Shown: piece after piece, positions 21,049 through 31,533 of the stretch
Numbering within the stretch: the stretch's first letter is position 1
Layout of the letters: every line of letters starts with the position of its first letter
NCBI GenBank assembly: GCA_024867545.1
Contig: JANFNE010000011.1
Location: forward strand, 682,001 to 746,000
Direction of reading: 5' to 3'
From: Phytopythium helicoides
Taxonomy: Eukaryota; Oomycota; Peronosporomycetes; Pythiales; Pythiaceae
DNA length: 64,000 nt
Notes under the pieces: generated by a model
Told to the model about the DNA's origin: nothing
The model's input: the letters and a program-made list of their open reading frames with translations, nothing else
Databases searched by the model: none
Translations under genes and position numbers: made by a program

Positions 21049-22610
21049 TTATGCCTCACTAATTGCCATTGTAGCGTGGATCTCTCTTGCAGCAAGAAGA
21101 ATCCGCTTCTCACCAGTCCGAACGTACAGGCACGAACGCAGCCATGGGGCCATTTGAGCCTCGTTTGCTTTTAAGAAGCGCTCGTCATTCTGTGCGTCAA
21201 AAGTGAACTGTTAGCTGTCAACCGATTTTGAAGCTCAAGGCTTCACCGCGCACCTCCAACGGTGTTTTGTGCTTCTCCAGACGGTCGCCGACCAGCTAAG
21301 TACTTGACGGCCAACCTTGCGCTTGACTGACGAAGGAAAGGCGACATCAGAGCCGTCGCTAGCAGTGGCAACTTGCTGAACTGAGCAGTTGGATCTCTTC
21401 TGGAGTTGACGCGAGAATCTCGAGCCAGCGCCTGGACTCCCAGGCAAGCTGCCCGTCGAGAAGCACCTTCGCAGTCCGTCTAAATGGGACGGGTTCTGAT
21501 GACCCAGGCTCGGCTCGAAGTGCAACTCCCGGAAGGCGAAGGGATTCCAGCAGCGCAAGTTTTTGAGCAAACCCAGGGTCACTTCGACGAACAAACTGCA
21601 AGTTTGGTGGAAGCGCCAATTCGACCACGTCGTGTGGATTGGAAGGCAATGCAAAACCATAGTTGCGCAACAGGCGAACGTTTGAGTGGTGGCCGTAGTT
21701 GATGCAAAGCTGCTCGCCAGCAGCATACTCTCGGGTCGTATAAACCGTGAAGGCTCCCGTTTCTTGTTCGTACCCGTGTTCGCATTCGTCCCTGGACAAC
21801 TAGCCGTGAGCGAATTTGATGGATGCTATCAAACGATTGAAACTGGTACTTACCCGTTATCTGAGTGGTTGAACCAGTCAAAGAACGGAATGAGGGTGAA
21901 CGGCTGCTGCTTGCCGGACGTCGCGCGCGACATGAGGATGGACACCGCCCAGAAGAACGCCTCGGGATTGACGAAGGCATTCCCAGCGCCAAACAGGTGC
22001 TGGTACACTTGCATATAAAACTGCGAGCTGTCGAGTTCCAATTCGTCAGCGCTTCTCTTTCTGTCTCCGTGTCACTTTGCCGTGTGACGTACCTTTGCTG
22101 GATGGAGCGCGCGACATCGGTGCAGCCTTCAAGCTCCTTGAACTGGCGGTCGTCCCAGTAAAACGGCAGGTCCACGAACCGCGGCAGTGCGTTCACATAC
22201 AGCTCGTCCAGTCCCGGCACTCGGCCGCTCTTGTCGGCTCCCACGGCAGCCATCACGTTTGTCGGATCCTCCGAGTGCGCAAAGTTGACAAGCAGGTGCA
22301 CCCCGAGCACAAGCGCGTTAGGCACGAACGAGTCCGCCGCCTGCAGTGCGCGGTTGGAAGCCACCAGCTCGTCAACCTGCTGCAGGAAGCGCGGCGCCTG
22401 CTGCCGCGCCGTCTCCAGCGCGCGCTCAGCCGAGAAAGGCCGCCACGCATCAGGCGCCGCACGAAACACCAGCGCGTCCTTGGGGATGGGCGCGCGCGCC
22501 ACCACGCCCACGCCCATGCCCGCGATGGCGCGCGCCTCCAGCGCAGGCGACACGAACGACCCGCGCGAGCGCGCGACCGCCGCCGTCACGCGCTGCAGCG
22601 CCGCCTCCAT
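21049..22610 (-). CDS. SET-domain lysine methyltransferase, SETD3/6/LSMT type
   Basis: Five exons: 22610-22093, 22027-21854, 21791-21377, 21295-21254 and 21189-21049; 429 residues, typical for the family. SET motifs: FFDWFNHSDNG near residues 221-231 across an intron, and CINYGHHSNVRLLRNYGF with the catalytic tyrosine Y263. The C-terminal Rubisco-LSMT substrate-binding domain ends with the family's RTGEKRILLAAREI. Without the last two exons the frame would stop at 21359-21361 and lose this ending. The third intron (21296-21376) uses a GC-AG pair with donor GCAAGT. The enzyme transfers methyl from S-adenosylmethionine to lysine (or histidine) of a protein; the target is unknown. It converges on the SUN gene with 56 bp between stop codons. 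Confidence 0.85.
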
Positions 22611-22847
22611 CGCCTTTCGATGAGTGTCCGCTGCACTTGGTGACCAAGATCATTTGGTGTGTGCCACGTGGAATAGGTGGCCTTTGTCCGTTTTCAATAG
22701 ACACTTGGTGGTGTTTGAGTAGGAGTAAAGCGCCGTTATGACGCGGACAACACCGCTGAAGGCTGATTCCGTCATCTGGAGGCGGCTGCTGACTGGCGGG
22801 CACGGCGTCATTGGCCACTCGAGCACCCGCGGGCGACGGCAGCGAGC
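22611..22847. promoter_or_regulatory. Divergent promoter, SET gene / HGH1
   Basis: 237 bp separate the two start codons, so both promoters must lie here or overlap the genes. No specific element recognised. Confidence 0.45.
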
Positions 22848-24212
22848 ATGGCGACGTTCGAGGAGGCGAGCGCGGCGCAGGTCAAGTCGATGGAGGAGCT
22901 GGTGAGCTTCCTGTCGCACCCGCGGCCGGAGCTGCGCAAGTCGGCGTCCAGCCTGCTCATCAACATGACGGCGTCGGACCAGGGCATCTACCAGCTGCTG
23001 GCGCTGCAGAAGCTCGACGTCGTGCAGGCGCTGTGCCGAGTCGTGAGCGACATGCGCCCCATTGCTGAGGACGCCATTAAGGCGCTCATCAACCTCACAG
23101 CCTCCAACCCCGCGGCCTGTGAGCGCGCGCTGCGCTACGACCTGCTCAACCGCGTCATGGCGCAAGTCGAGGACGCCGAGTGGCGCCTCACCGACTACTC
23201 GATGATGCTGCTGGCCAACGTGACCACCACGCCCGAAGGCGCCAAAGCGCTGCTGGGATACGACGACAAGGCATCGCATGAGCTCCAGGCGCTGCGCGAG
23301 AAGAAGATCCGCACGCTGACTAACTCGTTCCTCGACGGCGAGCCTGAGCCCGAGGGCGTCGACCAGACCACAGGCGACGCCAAGTGGGACGACGACTACC
23401 AGTACGTCGCTAACATCCTGGCCAACATCAGCCAGCTCGAACAGGGTCGCGCCTTCCTGCTGAAGCACCGCGGAGACAAGACGCTGGCCGCTGCGCTCCT
23501 CCCGCAGCTGCGCTCGCCTAACGTCGTGCGCCGTCGCGGCATTGCGTCTTTGATTCGCAACCTGTGCTTCGACACAGACAACCACTTCTACCTGTACGAC
23601 CAGCTTGACGTCCCGACTCAGATGATGTATCTGCTGGCTGGCCCCGAGCCACTGGACGAGGACGACAAGATTGGCATGCACCCAAGCGTCTACCGTCTTG
23701 GAGACAAGAAGAAGCGCGAGAACGACCGCTTTGTGCGCCTATATGCTGTCGACTCGCTGCTTCTGCTGTGCACGACGCGAAATGGTCGCAATGATCTGCG
23801 TCGTAAGAAGGTCTACCCGATTGTCCGGAATGCACACCTCGTCGAGCCCGATGAGGAAATTGGTGACCAGATTTACAAGTTGGTCGACTTCCTGATCCGA
23901 GATGAGGAGGGTGAGGAGCCCGACTGGAATGCAGTTCGTGCGCAGGCTTTCGCTGACGATGACAGCAAGGAAGCGAAGACCAATGAGGATGGTGAGGTCG
24001 TTCTGCCTGCTGCTGCCCCCGTTGATCAGCCGAAGGAACAGGTAGAGGAAAAGAAGGAGGCATCTGCCAAGGTCGAGAAACCGATTGCGAACTACCGCCC
24101 TGTTGAAGACGATGAAGAGGTGTCGGACGACATTGCGGCCCAGCTCGCCGATGAAATCAATCTCCTCGATGTCAGCAGCGACGAGGAGGACGATGATGTT
24201 GGCGTTGATTAG
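22848..24212 (+). CDS. HGH1: HGH1-like armadillo protein
   Basis: Single exon, 454 residues. Helical repeats begin at once (MEELVSFLSHPRPELRKSAS) and are followed by the conserved HGH1/FAM203 blocks: ANILANISQLEQGRAFLL, SPNVVRRRGIASLIRNLCF, YDQLDVPTQMMYLLAGPEPL, RLYAVDSLLLLCTTRNGRN and NAHLVEPDEEIGDQIYKLVD. The last ~110 residues are acidic and poorly conserved. Yeast Hgh1 is a chaperone adaptor that helps fold translation elongation factor 2 with the TRiC chaperonin; the same cytosolic role is inferred. One of few intronless genes in the window. Confidence 0.9.
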   Translation: MATFEEASAAQVKSMEELVSFLSHPRPELRKSASSLLINMTASDQGIYQLLALQKLDVVQALCRVVSDMRPIAEDAIKALINLTASNPAACERALRYDLLNRVMAQVEDAEWRLTDYSMMLLANVTTTPEGAKALLGYDDKASHELQALREKKIRTLTNSFLDGEPEPEGVDQTTGDAKWDDDYQYVANILANISQLEQGRAFLLKHRGDKTLAAALLPQLRSPNVVRRRGIASLIRNLCFDTDNHFYLYDQLDVPTQMMYLLAGPEPLDEDDKIGMHPSVYRLGDKKKRENDRFVRLYAVDSLLLLCTTRNGRNDLRRKKVYPIVRNAHLVEPDEEIGDQIYKLVDFLIRDEEGEEPDWNAVRAQAFADDDSKEAKTNEDGEVVLPAAAPVDQPKEQVEEKKEASAKVEKPIANYRPVEDDEEVSDDIAAQLADEINLLDVSSDEEDDDVGVD

Positions 24213-24527
24213 ATTGCATTTTGTAAATGGGATCTGTTTTGAGATCACACCGCGATTGCTGTCAGCTTTTGTGTCTCCTCGAAAGACAGTGCAGATGGCA
24301 AAGCAAGTCAATTGAGAGGGGCGTATACATAGTGATCTCTACCTACTTGTTGGTGGCGCTGCGCACTGCATGCGCATGGCTTTCTCTGTCTGTAACTACA
24401 GGCGTGTGCTTCCTTCTCGTCCTGGCTGCTGCCGCTGTTGGTGTCTTCTTCATATCGTACGCACGCGTCGACCGGCGTGAATCACATCCACAAACAACGA
24501 GGGGGAAATAACTATCACGGAGCCAAA
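24213..24527. other. Convergent intergenic region
   Basis: Contains the 3' ends of HGH1 and the cyclin gene. No coding or RNA feature seen. Confidence 0.5.
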
Positions 24528-26120
24528 TTAGTTGGCGTCGCCGAAGGCAAGGGGAAGCGTGCCCACGCTCATGAAGCGCTCCTTGGAGAACTTGCGCCGC
24601 ACAGCCGAGAGCTTGCTCGACTTGCCTACGCCGTTGTGGCCGTTCCAAAGCATCTCCTTCAGGTCGTCCATGCACTCTCGAAGCTTGCTCTCGCTGTAGG
24701 TCGAGTGATACTCCAGAGTGGCAGACTGATATGCAAGCCATTTAAAACATGTTAGTGACTGACATGATACTCCATCGCTGGAACCACTTTTCACTCACCC
24801 AAGCAGGAAGCTCGTCCATCTGTGTCTTGGCCATGTGTACGGCAGAGGCAGCGATGAGAGACGGAGCGTACTTGAGCATTCGGATCTCTTGCAGGGTCCG
24901 GTCGATCACATAGTGCGCAAAGTGCTCCACCCGATCGTCTTTGGGCTTGGACGCCTTGACAAAGCGCTTCATGAACTGGTACGACGTCGGAAACGTGACG
25001 CGATACTCGATGCCAGCAAGCAGCTCGCGCTCCATTTGGAAGAGCTCATCCTTCGAGTACGCGTTGTCTGTGATCTTGACAAAGTCCATGGCCTCTGGTG
25101 GGTAAATCTCCTCGTACTTGGAGGCAACAAACATGGCTGTGATTCCCACGAGCTGAAGCTTCTGGCGCTTCAGGGCCTTGTTCTTCTCAAGGTAGCGGTC
25201 GATCAGGAGAATCGCAATGTGAAGCGTCTGCGGCAGGAGCGCGTACTTGTAGTGCACATCCACCAGCCAGTCGATGAGGATTGCACGCATCTTGGAGTTG
25301 ATGTCTGTCTGAAGTGTCATGTACGCTTGGTCAGGCTGTCGCGTTTTCTGAAGAACCAAATATCTCGCAACGTTAGTATCGGAAACGTAGAGCTGCCTAG
25401 CAGCAAGTCAGAACCTGCGCACCTCAACGGACAGGTGGTACTTGGTGATGTCTTCTGCATACTGCCAGCACTGAGTGGGGTCATGCTTGTCGGCCGAGTC
25501 AATGTCGTGCTCCTGTTGAATACTCTTGGCTTCTTCCTTCTTGGGCGATGATGAGAGACGAGGCGTCTTGTCCTTAAGTCCAAGTGAACCAAGTGTGTTC
25601 ACGACAGGCGTCGTTGGCGGAAGGTCTCGCAGGGAGTTTGAGGTAGCAACGTGAGCACGCTTGTTCGCGAGCAGCTTCTTTTTGGCCAGTGCGCTCGTGG
25701 TGTTCATCGACTGGACCGTCGAGCTCTTCTTGACCTATTGATGGAGTCGTCGAGCACGTCAGCGCTCGCGTCCGTTTCCGCTGAAAGCCAATGACAAGAG
25801 AACGCATACACTGATGCGGTTGGTGACGTCGGCCAGCGCAGAGCGGCGTTCTCCCAGCGCCGTGCGGCGCTCTCCGAGCCCGACTCGTCTGGTGAGCGTC
25901 GCTGCCGTCGCAGTGCTCGGCGCTCCCTTGCTGGTCAAGTAGCGCGGGCGCTTGTCGACGCCGCCAAGGCCGCGCGCGTTCTGCTGTTGCTGCAGTCGGA
26001 GCAATGAGTTCCAGCCTTGCGCGGCCCACAATCTACGCGTCCACGGACCTTGACGACCCGCAGGTTGCCCGCGTCGGCCGGCGCCTCGTTCTCGTTGTTG
26101 GTGACTCGCAGCGAGGCCAT
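24528..26120 (-). CDS. B-type (mitotic) cyclin
   Basis: Five exons: 26120-26049, 25989-25810, 25734-25423, 25347-24799 and 24725-24528; 436 residues. The N-terminus carries a destruction box, RSALADVTN at residues 73-81, for APC/C-driven degradation, preceded by a similar RTALGERR. The cyclin box starts after HDPTQCWQYAEDITKYHL and includes MRAILIDWLVDVHYKY, LHIAILLIDRYL and VASKYEEIYPPEAMDF; the C-terminal cyclin fold follows (FPTSYQFMKRFVKASK, APSLIAASAVHMAK). It activates a cyclin-dependent kinase at mitosis. The last exon encodes a basic tail. All introns are GT-AG and phase 0. Possible cell-cycle elements lie upstream at 26356-26386. Confidence 0.9.
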
Positions 26121-26603
26121 TGTGCTCGGACGGATTAAGAAGAGGAGGGAGGGGGGAAGACGGAGCCTGTGCGAGCTGCGAGAGAGCGAGTGAGTCGCTG
26201 CCTCCTCTGGCGGCGGCAGCTGCGCAAACGAACGCACCGGGAAGCGCGGAGGAAGCGGCCGAGGAGGCGGTGCGCTCACTGGAGCGAGAGAGGATATCTG
26301 AGCGAGACGGGCAGGGGGGGCCGGAAAGAACTGCGGTCCAGTATGGGTGGTGCCGTTCAAACTGCCGGGTTTGAAATTTGAAACCCGCCACCGCATGGTC
26401 TCGGCTAAGTCCGGCGAAAAAAATATAAGGTCGAGAAGTGCGAAAGAACTAAACGTCCGCATCTCTGAGGGAGCTCACCGAGCTGGAGAGAATCTCGCGA
26501 TCAAGTCGTCGCAATTTTCCAAGAGCATGGACGATTTGGCTCAGGTCTCATGTGGGTGCAAGGCCGCTCGATGGTGGAGCTGAGAGCAGTAAGGGCACTG
26601 GAT
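26121..26603. other. Cyclin upstream region
   Basis: Upstream of the cyclin start and downstream of the small candidate gene 26604-26886. Apart from the TTTGAA cluster listed separately, no feature is supported. Confidence 0.45.
26356..26386 (-). promoter_or_regulatory. Cluster of CHR-like TTTGAA motifs upstream of cyclin gene
   Basis: Three TTTGAA-type hexamers occur in 27 bp: TTCAAA at 26356-26361 and TTTGAA at 26370-26375 and 26377-26382, the last two in GGGTTTGAAATTTGAAACCC. TTTGAA is the CHR core of animal mitotic genes, bound by DREAM/MuvB. The site is about 240 bp upstream of the cyclin start. A role in an oomycete is inference. Confidence 0.3.
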
Positions 26604-26886
26604 CTAGCAGCGCGAGAATGGGTTCATCGCGACGAAGCCATCGCCGCATGATGGAGTACCGAAAGGAGCGGCGAGCTCGAGAGCTTTCGCGGCCTCGCCA
26701 TCGTCCGCGACAAGCGCTGGCAGCTTCCAAGAGGTGCCGAAGAGCCAGCCATCACTACGTGGCGGGCGGGCGTTACACAACCTCGAGCATGTCCTTGTGG
26801 CCATTTCGCGGGGCCGCCTTCGCCTCCGAGCCGCCCCATGCGTCGACGCGCAGGGCTCCGCACCCAACAAGCAGCAGCGCCGCCAT
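26604..26886 (-). CDS. Candidate small secreted protein
   Basis: Two exons, 26886-26782 and 26723-26604, with a 58-nt GT-AG intron (26724-26781), give 74 residues. The start, MAALLLVGCGALRVDAWGG, looks like a short signal peptide with a cleavage site near the DA-W position, and the end CGDGFVAMNPFSRC holds two cysteines. The donor (GTTGTG) is weak, and unspliced reading stops after 37 residues. No family is recognised. Supported only by the signal-like start, the in-phase typical-length intron and the otherwise empty surroundings. Confidence 0.3.
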
Positions 26887-27356
26887 GGCCGCTCTCGCCG
26901 CCTTGGTGTCGCCGGAATGCACACGCTGTGGGGCTCGCATTCAGCGGCTTTCAGACCGCTCCGACGTCATCAGCGATTGTCTAACCGGCTGGGCAGGCGA
27001 CGTCAGCGCCGGTTTCGGCCAATCCGGTCGCGCCAAGTGCGTAAGAAGGAGGTTTAAAAAGGCTCTCGTAATTACGCCTCTGAGTACACGGAGGAAACTT
27101 CAACGCCCGCTTCTGATGTGAAGCCTGCCGGCATGCTGCGATTTGTATGCGCGCAGGCTTAAACGGCGGGCGGCATACTCAGCGCAAGTGAGAGGCTTGC
27201 TTGGGGGCTGAATGCGAGCGGGCAAGCCCAAACGGCGCCTGCGCCGCTCGCGGGTGCTCGCTCACAACTCGATTTGCGTCGGGCCCGTCAAGAGCGTTTC
27301 GCCTCCGTCCGTTTCCTCGCGCCGCCCCCGTCCTTTCCCCTCCGCGCTCCATCGCC
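26887..27356. other. Intergenic region upstream of GTP cyclohydrolase II-like gene
   Basis: Should hold the promoter of the gene starting at 27357. No element identified. The plus-strand frame 26552-27121 is not supported by any family resemblance. Confidence 0.45.
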
Positions 27357-29178
27357 ATGAGCAGCGCCGCGACCCAGCCCGCGGCCGTCGCGCCCATGAA
27401 GAAGGTCGACACGCTCGGCAAGCGCAAGAAGTCGGTCGACGGTGAGTTTTCTGATAGCTGGCGCCCGGAGCTGCGGGTGTTGGTGGACTACTGCTGACGC
27501 GCTCGCCTCCCTGCAGCCGAGAACGTCAAGCGCATCGACAAGAAGGACGAGTTCGACCCTCACCAGTACTACGTGTCGCTCACGTCGCACGCCGAGCAGT
27601 TTGGCGTTGAGCCTGTCCGCATCCGAGTACGTCAGCTTCCGGGTTGATAGTCTGCCGCTTGTTTGGACTAGTCGCTAACGATGAGGTGGTCTGCAGTGGG
27701 GCATGAAGGAGCCTGATGTGCGCGGCCCTATCATCGGCACGACCCGTCACCACAAGTACCGCAACGCCATCGGCGCCCACGGTGGATCCTACTGCATCTA
27801 CCGCGGCCTCGCGGTATGTTCCTCCTGCCTATTGCTGCTGATATAGTTGTAGCAGTATTCTCATGGTCGTGTGTTTTATCTGCAGCTCGCCTCGGGTGCC
27901 ATGGACAAGAAGGCCATGCCGGACCTGACGCAGACGACGCCGGCTGCCAAGATCGGCCCTCATCCGTCGTGGGGTGACCCGGAGAAGGTGTGATGGTGGT
28001 GTTTGCTTGCAACTTGTGAAAGCGCTACAATCTCTAATAACATCTTTTCTCATTCCTGCAGATTGTCACCATTGACCCCTTCGGTCACTGTGTGCTCGAG
28101 GCTTTCCCCGAGCACTTTCAGAAGGGATACGACATCCGTCCAACCATCGCCGTCACCAAGGCGCACATGGACATGCCGGAGATCCACGAGGCTATTCGCT
28201 TGGGTCGCCTCAAGCCGGACGGCAAGATCCTCAAGGATTCGTCGCAGCTCGTGATCACCAAGGCTGCCATTGATCCTGTCTGGTACCTGCCGGGGGTGGC
28301 CAAGCGCTTCAACACAACGGAGGCCAACCTTCGTCAGGAGATCTTCCAGGCGACCAACGGCATGTACCCTGAGCTCGTGACGCGCACGGACCTCAAGGTC
28401 TTCCTGCCGCCGATTGGTGGTATGACGATCTACATCTTTGGCTCGGTTGAGTCCATCTCGGACCCGACCAAGGAGCTGGCGGTGCGCGTGCACGACGAGT
28501 GCAACGGCTCGGACGTGTTCGGTTCGGACATTTGCACGTGCCGCCCGTACCTAGCGCATGGTATCGAGGTTTGTGTCGAGACTGCTCAGCGTGGCGGGTG
28601 CGTTTGATGATGGCTGGATGGGTGTGCAGTGTGTTGAACAACAACACTAACGCAATGGTGTCTTTTGCAGTGCCGGTGTCATCATCTACTTCCGTAAGGA
28701 GGGCCGCGCTCTGGGCGAGGTCACCAAGTACCTTGTTTACAACCTTCGCAAGCGCCAAGAGGGCGGCGACCGTGCCGAGGAGTACTTCAACTGCACGCAG
28801 ACGGTCGCCGGCATCCAGGACGTGCGCTTCCAGGCACTGATGCCCGACGCGCTGCATTGGCTGGGCATTACCAAGATTGACAAGTTCGTGTCGATGAGTG
28901 ACATGAAATACGACGCGATCGTGAACTCGGTACGTGTACTTCACTTGCCCGGCAATGTTAGCGACACGGGAGTTTTTAATGCTAATGAATCGTTCGTTGA
29001 GCAGGGCATTAAGATCGTGGAGCGCATTCCGATCCCTGAGGAGCTCGTGCCGAAGGACGCGCAGGTCGAGATCACGGCCAAGGTGTATGCTGGCTACAAC
29101 GGCGGCAGTGTGTACAAGGTGGACGAGGAGACGCTGAAGAAGGTCAAGGGCCGTGGCGACGACGAGTACGCGGAGTAG
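27357..29178 (+). CDS. GTP cyclohydrolase II-like protein, URC1 type
   Basis: Seven exons: 27357-27441, 27517-27626, 27697-27813, 27886-27987, 28062-28597, 28671-28929 and 29005-29178; 460 residues. Zinc ligands of GTP cyclohydrolase II are kept as C285, C296 and C298 in HDECNGSDVFGSDICTCRPY, and the nucleotide site GVIIYFRKEGRALGEVTKYL follows. Bacterial RibA is about 200 residues; the extra ~260 N- and C-terminal residues, including IVTIDPFGHCVLEAF and KAHMDMPEIHEAI, match the longer fungal Urc1-type proteins of uracil catabolism. I therefore prefer a pyrimidine-degradation role over riboflavin synthesis. That choice is inference from architecture; the fold assignment is firm. Confidence 0.85.
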
Positions 29179-29647
29179 AGCTAGCTGCAGTAGTGCGTGA
29201 CTCGTCCCCAACGTTTGGTTTGCCACATTCGTCCGTTACCGTTCGGTTGGAAAGAGCCGCGCCGTTGGCGAGTCAACGGCTTCCTCTGCGTGCCGTTGAC
29301 TGGGTTTTGACTGGATTGCTCATGGTCAGCTCAAGCCTGAGGCTGTCCGTGTTGAAGAGTGCTAAAAATTCATTTTTCTTGAATCTTTATGTTATTCTTG
29401 AAAACATCAAAAATTACACTGTCTGTATCTGCATTTATTTGCGAACCAGCATGAAAGCCAAGCATCGGCGCGAAGAAGATCCATCCGCGTCCGGGGGACT
29501 CGCGAGGGACGGAAGAAGCGGCCGAGCTCACGAGCGAGCGGGCGGCCACAGAAGCCAACAGGGCGAGCGGCGCAGACGTCGGAGCTGCGGAGGTCGGAGT
29601 CGCGGGGTTGAGCGTCGCCAAGGAGGCGGCGAGAGCAGCGAGCGGCC
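29179..29647. other. Intergenic region
   Basis: 3' region of the GTP cyclohydrolase II-like gene and promoter of the AP-3 mu gene. AT-rich around 29360-29450. No further feature seen. Confidence 0.5.
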
Positions 29648-31181
29648 ATGATCCAGTCCATGTTCATCATGACCACCACGGGGTGCGTGCGGTCGCGCCT
29701 TCCCCCCTGATCAAGCTGGTCGACTGACGCCGCGGCAGGGAGGTCATCATCGAGAAGCACTGGCGAGGGCTCACGAGCCGCAACGTGTGCGACTTCTTCA
29801 TGGAGGAGGTCAACAAGTACCGCGAGCGCGAGGACGTACCGCCCATCATCACCACCAGCAAGTACTACCTCGTCAGCGTCTTCCGCGACGACCTGTTCGT
29901 GCTCGCAGTCGTGACCAATGAGGTATGTGTGAACATCGGTGCGTGAGGGAGGCGTGAGAATGGCGTGGACTAACGGGTGCTTGTGGCTAGATCTCGCCGC
30001 TCTTTGTCATCGAGTTCCTGCACCGTGTTCTCGCCGTCTTCCGTGACTACTTTGGCTCGTTCGACGAGAACTCGATCAAGGACAACTTTTCCACGGTTTA
30101 TCAGGTGCGACCGTCGTGACTGTTGACTATTTGCCATCGATCAATCGCTTACGTTGTGAGCAAATTGCAGCTGCTGGAGGAAATGCTCGACAACGGATAC
30201 CCGTTGACGACCGAGCCAAACGCGCTCAAGGCAATGGTGGCGCCCCCGTCGACGGCGAACCGTATTGCTGCCATGGTTTCGGTACGTGGATTGGTTATGA
30301 AATGAGACGAATTCGAATGGCTAACAGTGCGAAATTCCGTGCAACAGGGCAAGTCGCGCGTGAGCAACACGCTGCCTGAAGGCGCGATCTCGAACATCCC
30401 ATGGCGCAAGAGCGGTGTCAAGTACACGCAAAACGAGATCTACTTCGACATTGTGGAAGAGATCGACGCGATTGTTGACAACTCTGGTCAGATGATCTCG
30501 GTCGAAGTGAACGGTGTGATTCACAGCAACAGCCGTCTGTCCGGTGTGCCCGACCTCACGATGGTATTCACGGACCCGTCGGTCATCGATGACTGCTCGT
30601 TCCATCCGTGTGTGCGCTACTCGCGGTATGAGCGCGAGCGCGTGATCTCGTTTGTGCCGCCGGATGGCCAGTTCGAGCTCATGCAGTACCGCGTTCAGGT
30701 GCAGCAGCTCATCCCGCCCATTTACTGCCAGCCGCAAATCTCCTACAACGAGAAAGGAAGTGGCACGCTGGACCTGCAGATTGGCACACGCGGCATGCCC
30801 ACCCTTGTGGCCAACTCGAGGAAGAATCTCCAAGTCGAGGACATCACGGTCGACGTGACTTTCCCCAAGAGCGTACGCACGGTGGACGTGAACACGGAGC
30901 ACGGCACGTGTCTTTTCGACGAGGCCACCAAGACTGTCAAGTGGAACGTCGGCAAGCTTGGCAAGAAGGTGCTGAACCCGACGTTGCGTGGCAATATTGT
31001 GCTCCACCAGAATGCCTCGGTGCCCGACGAGAAGCCCGTGGTGTTGCTCGGGTTCAAGGTCCCCATGGCCACGGTGTCTGGACTGAACGTGGAGACGCTG
31101 CTCATCACGAACGAGAAGTACAAGCCGTACAAGGGGGTTCGGACGCTGACCAAGGCCGGCCGCTTCCAGATCCGAATGTAA
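29648..31181 (+). CDS. AP3M: AP-3 adaptor complex, mu subunit
   Basis: Five exons: 29648-29682, 29739-29922, 29991-30104, 30171-30281 and 30348-31181; 425 residues (human AP3M1 has 418). It starts MIQSMFIMTTTG then EVIIEKHWRGLTSRNVCDFF, the longin-type mu N-domain of AP-3. After IPWRKSGVKYTQNEIYFDIV comes the mu homology domain to the end (VRTLTKAGRFQIRM), which binds YxxPhi sorting signals. AP-3 moves cargo from endosomes or Golgi to lysosome- or vacuole-related organelles. All introns are 56-68 nt. Confidence 0.93.
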
Positions 31182-31533
31182 ACAGCCGTAGACAGTCGAG
31201 GGTACTAGGTGGGTTAATGCAATTTTTCGGTATGGCTCTTGCTGCGCTGCACCCTTCGCGTTGCATGTTGAAGCGCGCCATTGAGCTCGCGTGATGCGTG
31301 ATACCCAGCGCAACACGGTGTTTGTAAGTGTCTTTTTTCCTCCAATAAAATCACTCTGTTACCTATTAAGCCGCCCAATCACCGTCATTTTCCCTCGTTT
31401 GATCCCACTCGCGGTACCTAAACAAGGAACACCGTGTTTGGCTGGCCGCCGTCGGGAGAGCCAAGCGTAGCCGCTCGCCTGCCGCCGCCGCTCAATCCGG
31501 AATCGACCGCGCAGCTTCGACCTCCCGCCAGCC
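31182..31533. other. Intergenic region, AP-3 mu to adenylosuccinate lyase
   Basis: Holds the AP-3 mu 3' end and the lyase promoter. An initiator-like element is listed separately. Nothing else supported. Confidence 0.5.
31385..31400 (+). promoter_or_regulatory. Oomycete initiator-like element
   Basis: TCATTTTCCCTCGTTT, 134 bp before the lyase start codon, resembles the oomycete core promoter with YCATTYY followed by a CAWTTT-like flanking box. The second part matches only partly. Confidence 0.3.

Noticed and set aside
21359..21361. TAG as the end of the SET-domain protein
   Set aside because: Two further in-phase exons supply the conserved C-terminal domain, so the stop falls inside an intron.
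22650..23681. 343-codon minus-strand frame opposite HGH1
   Set aside because: It mirrors the GC-rich codon pattern of HGH1 on the other strand and has no family resemblance.
30321..31316. 331-codon minus-strand frame opposite AP-3 mu
   Set aside because: Same codon-bias shadow effect; no recognisable domain.
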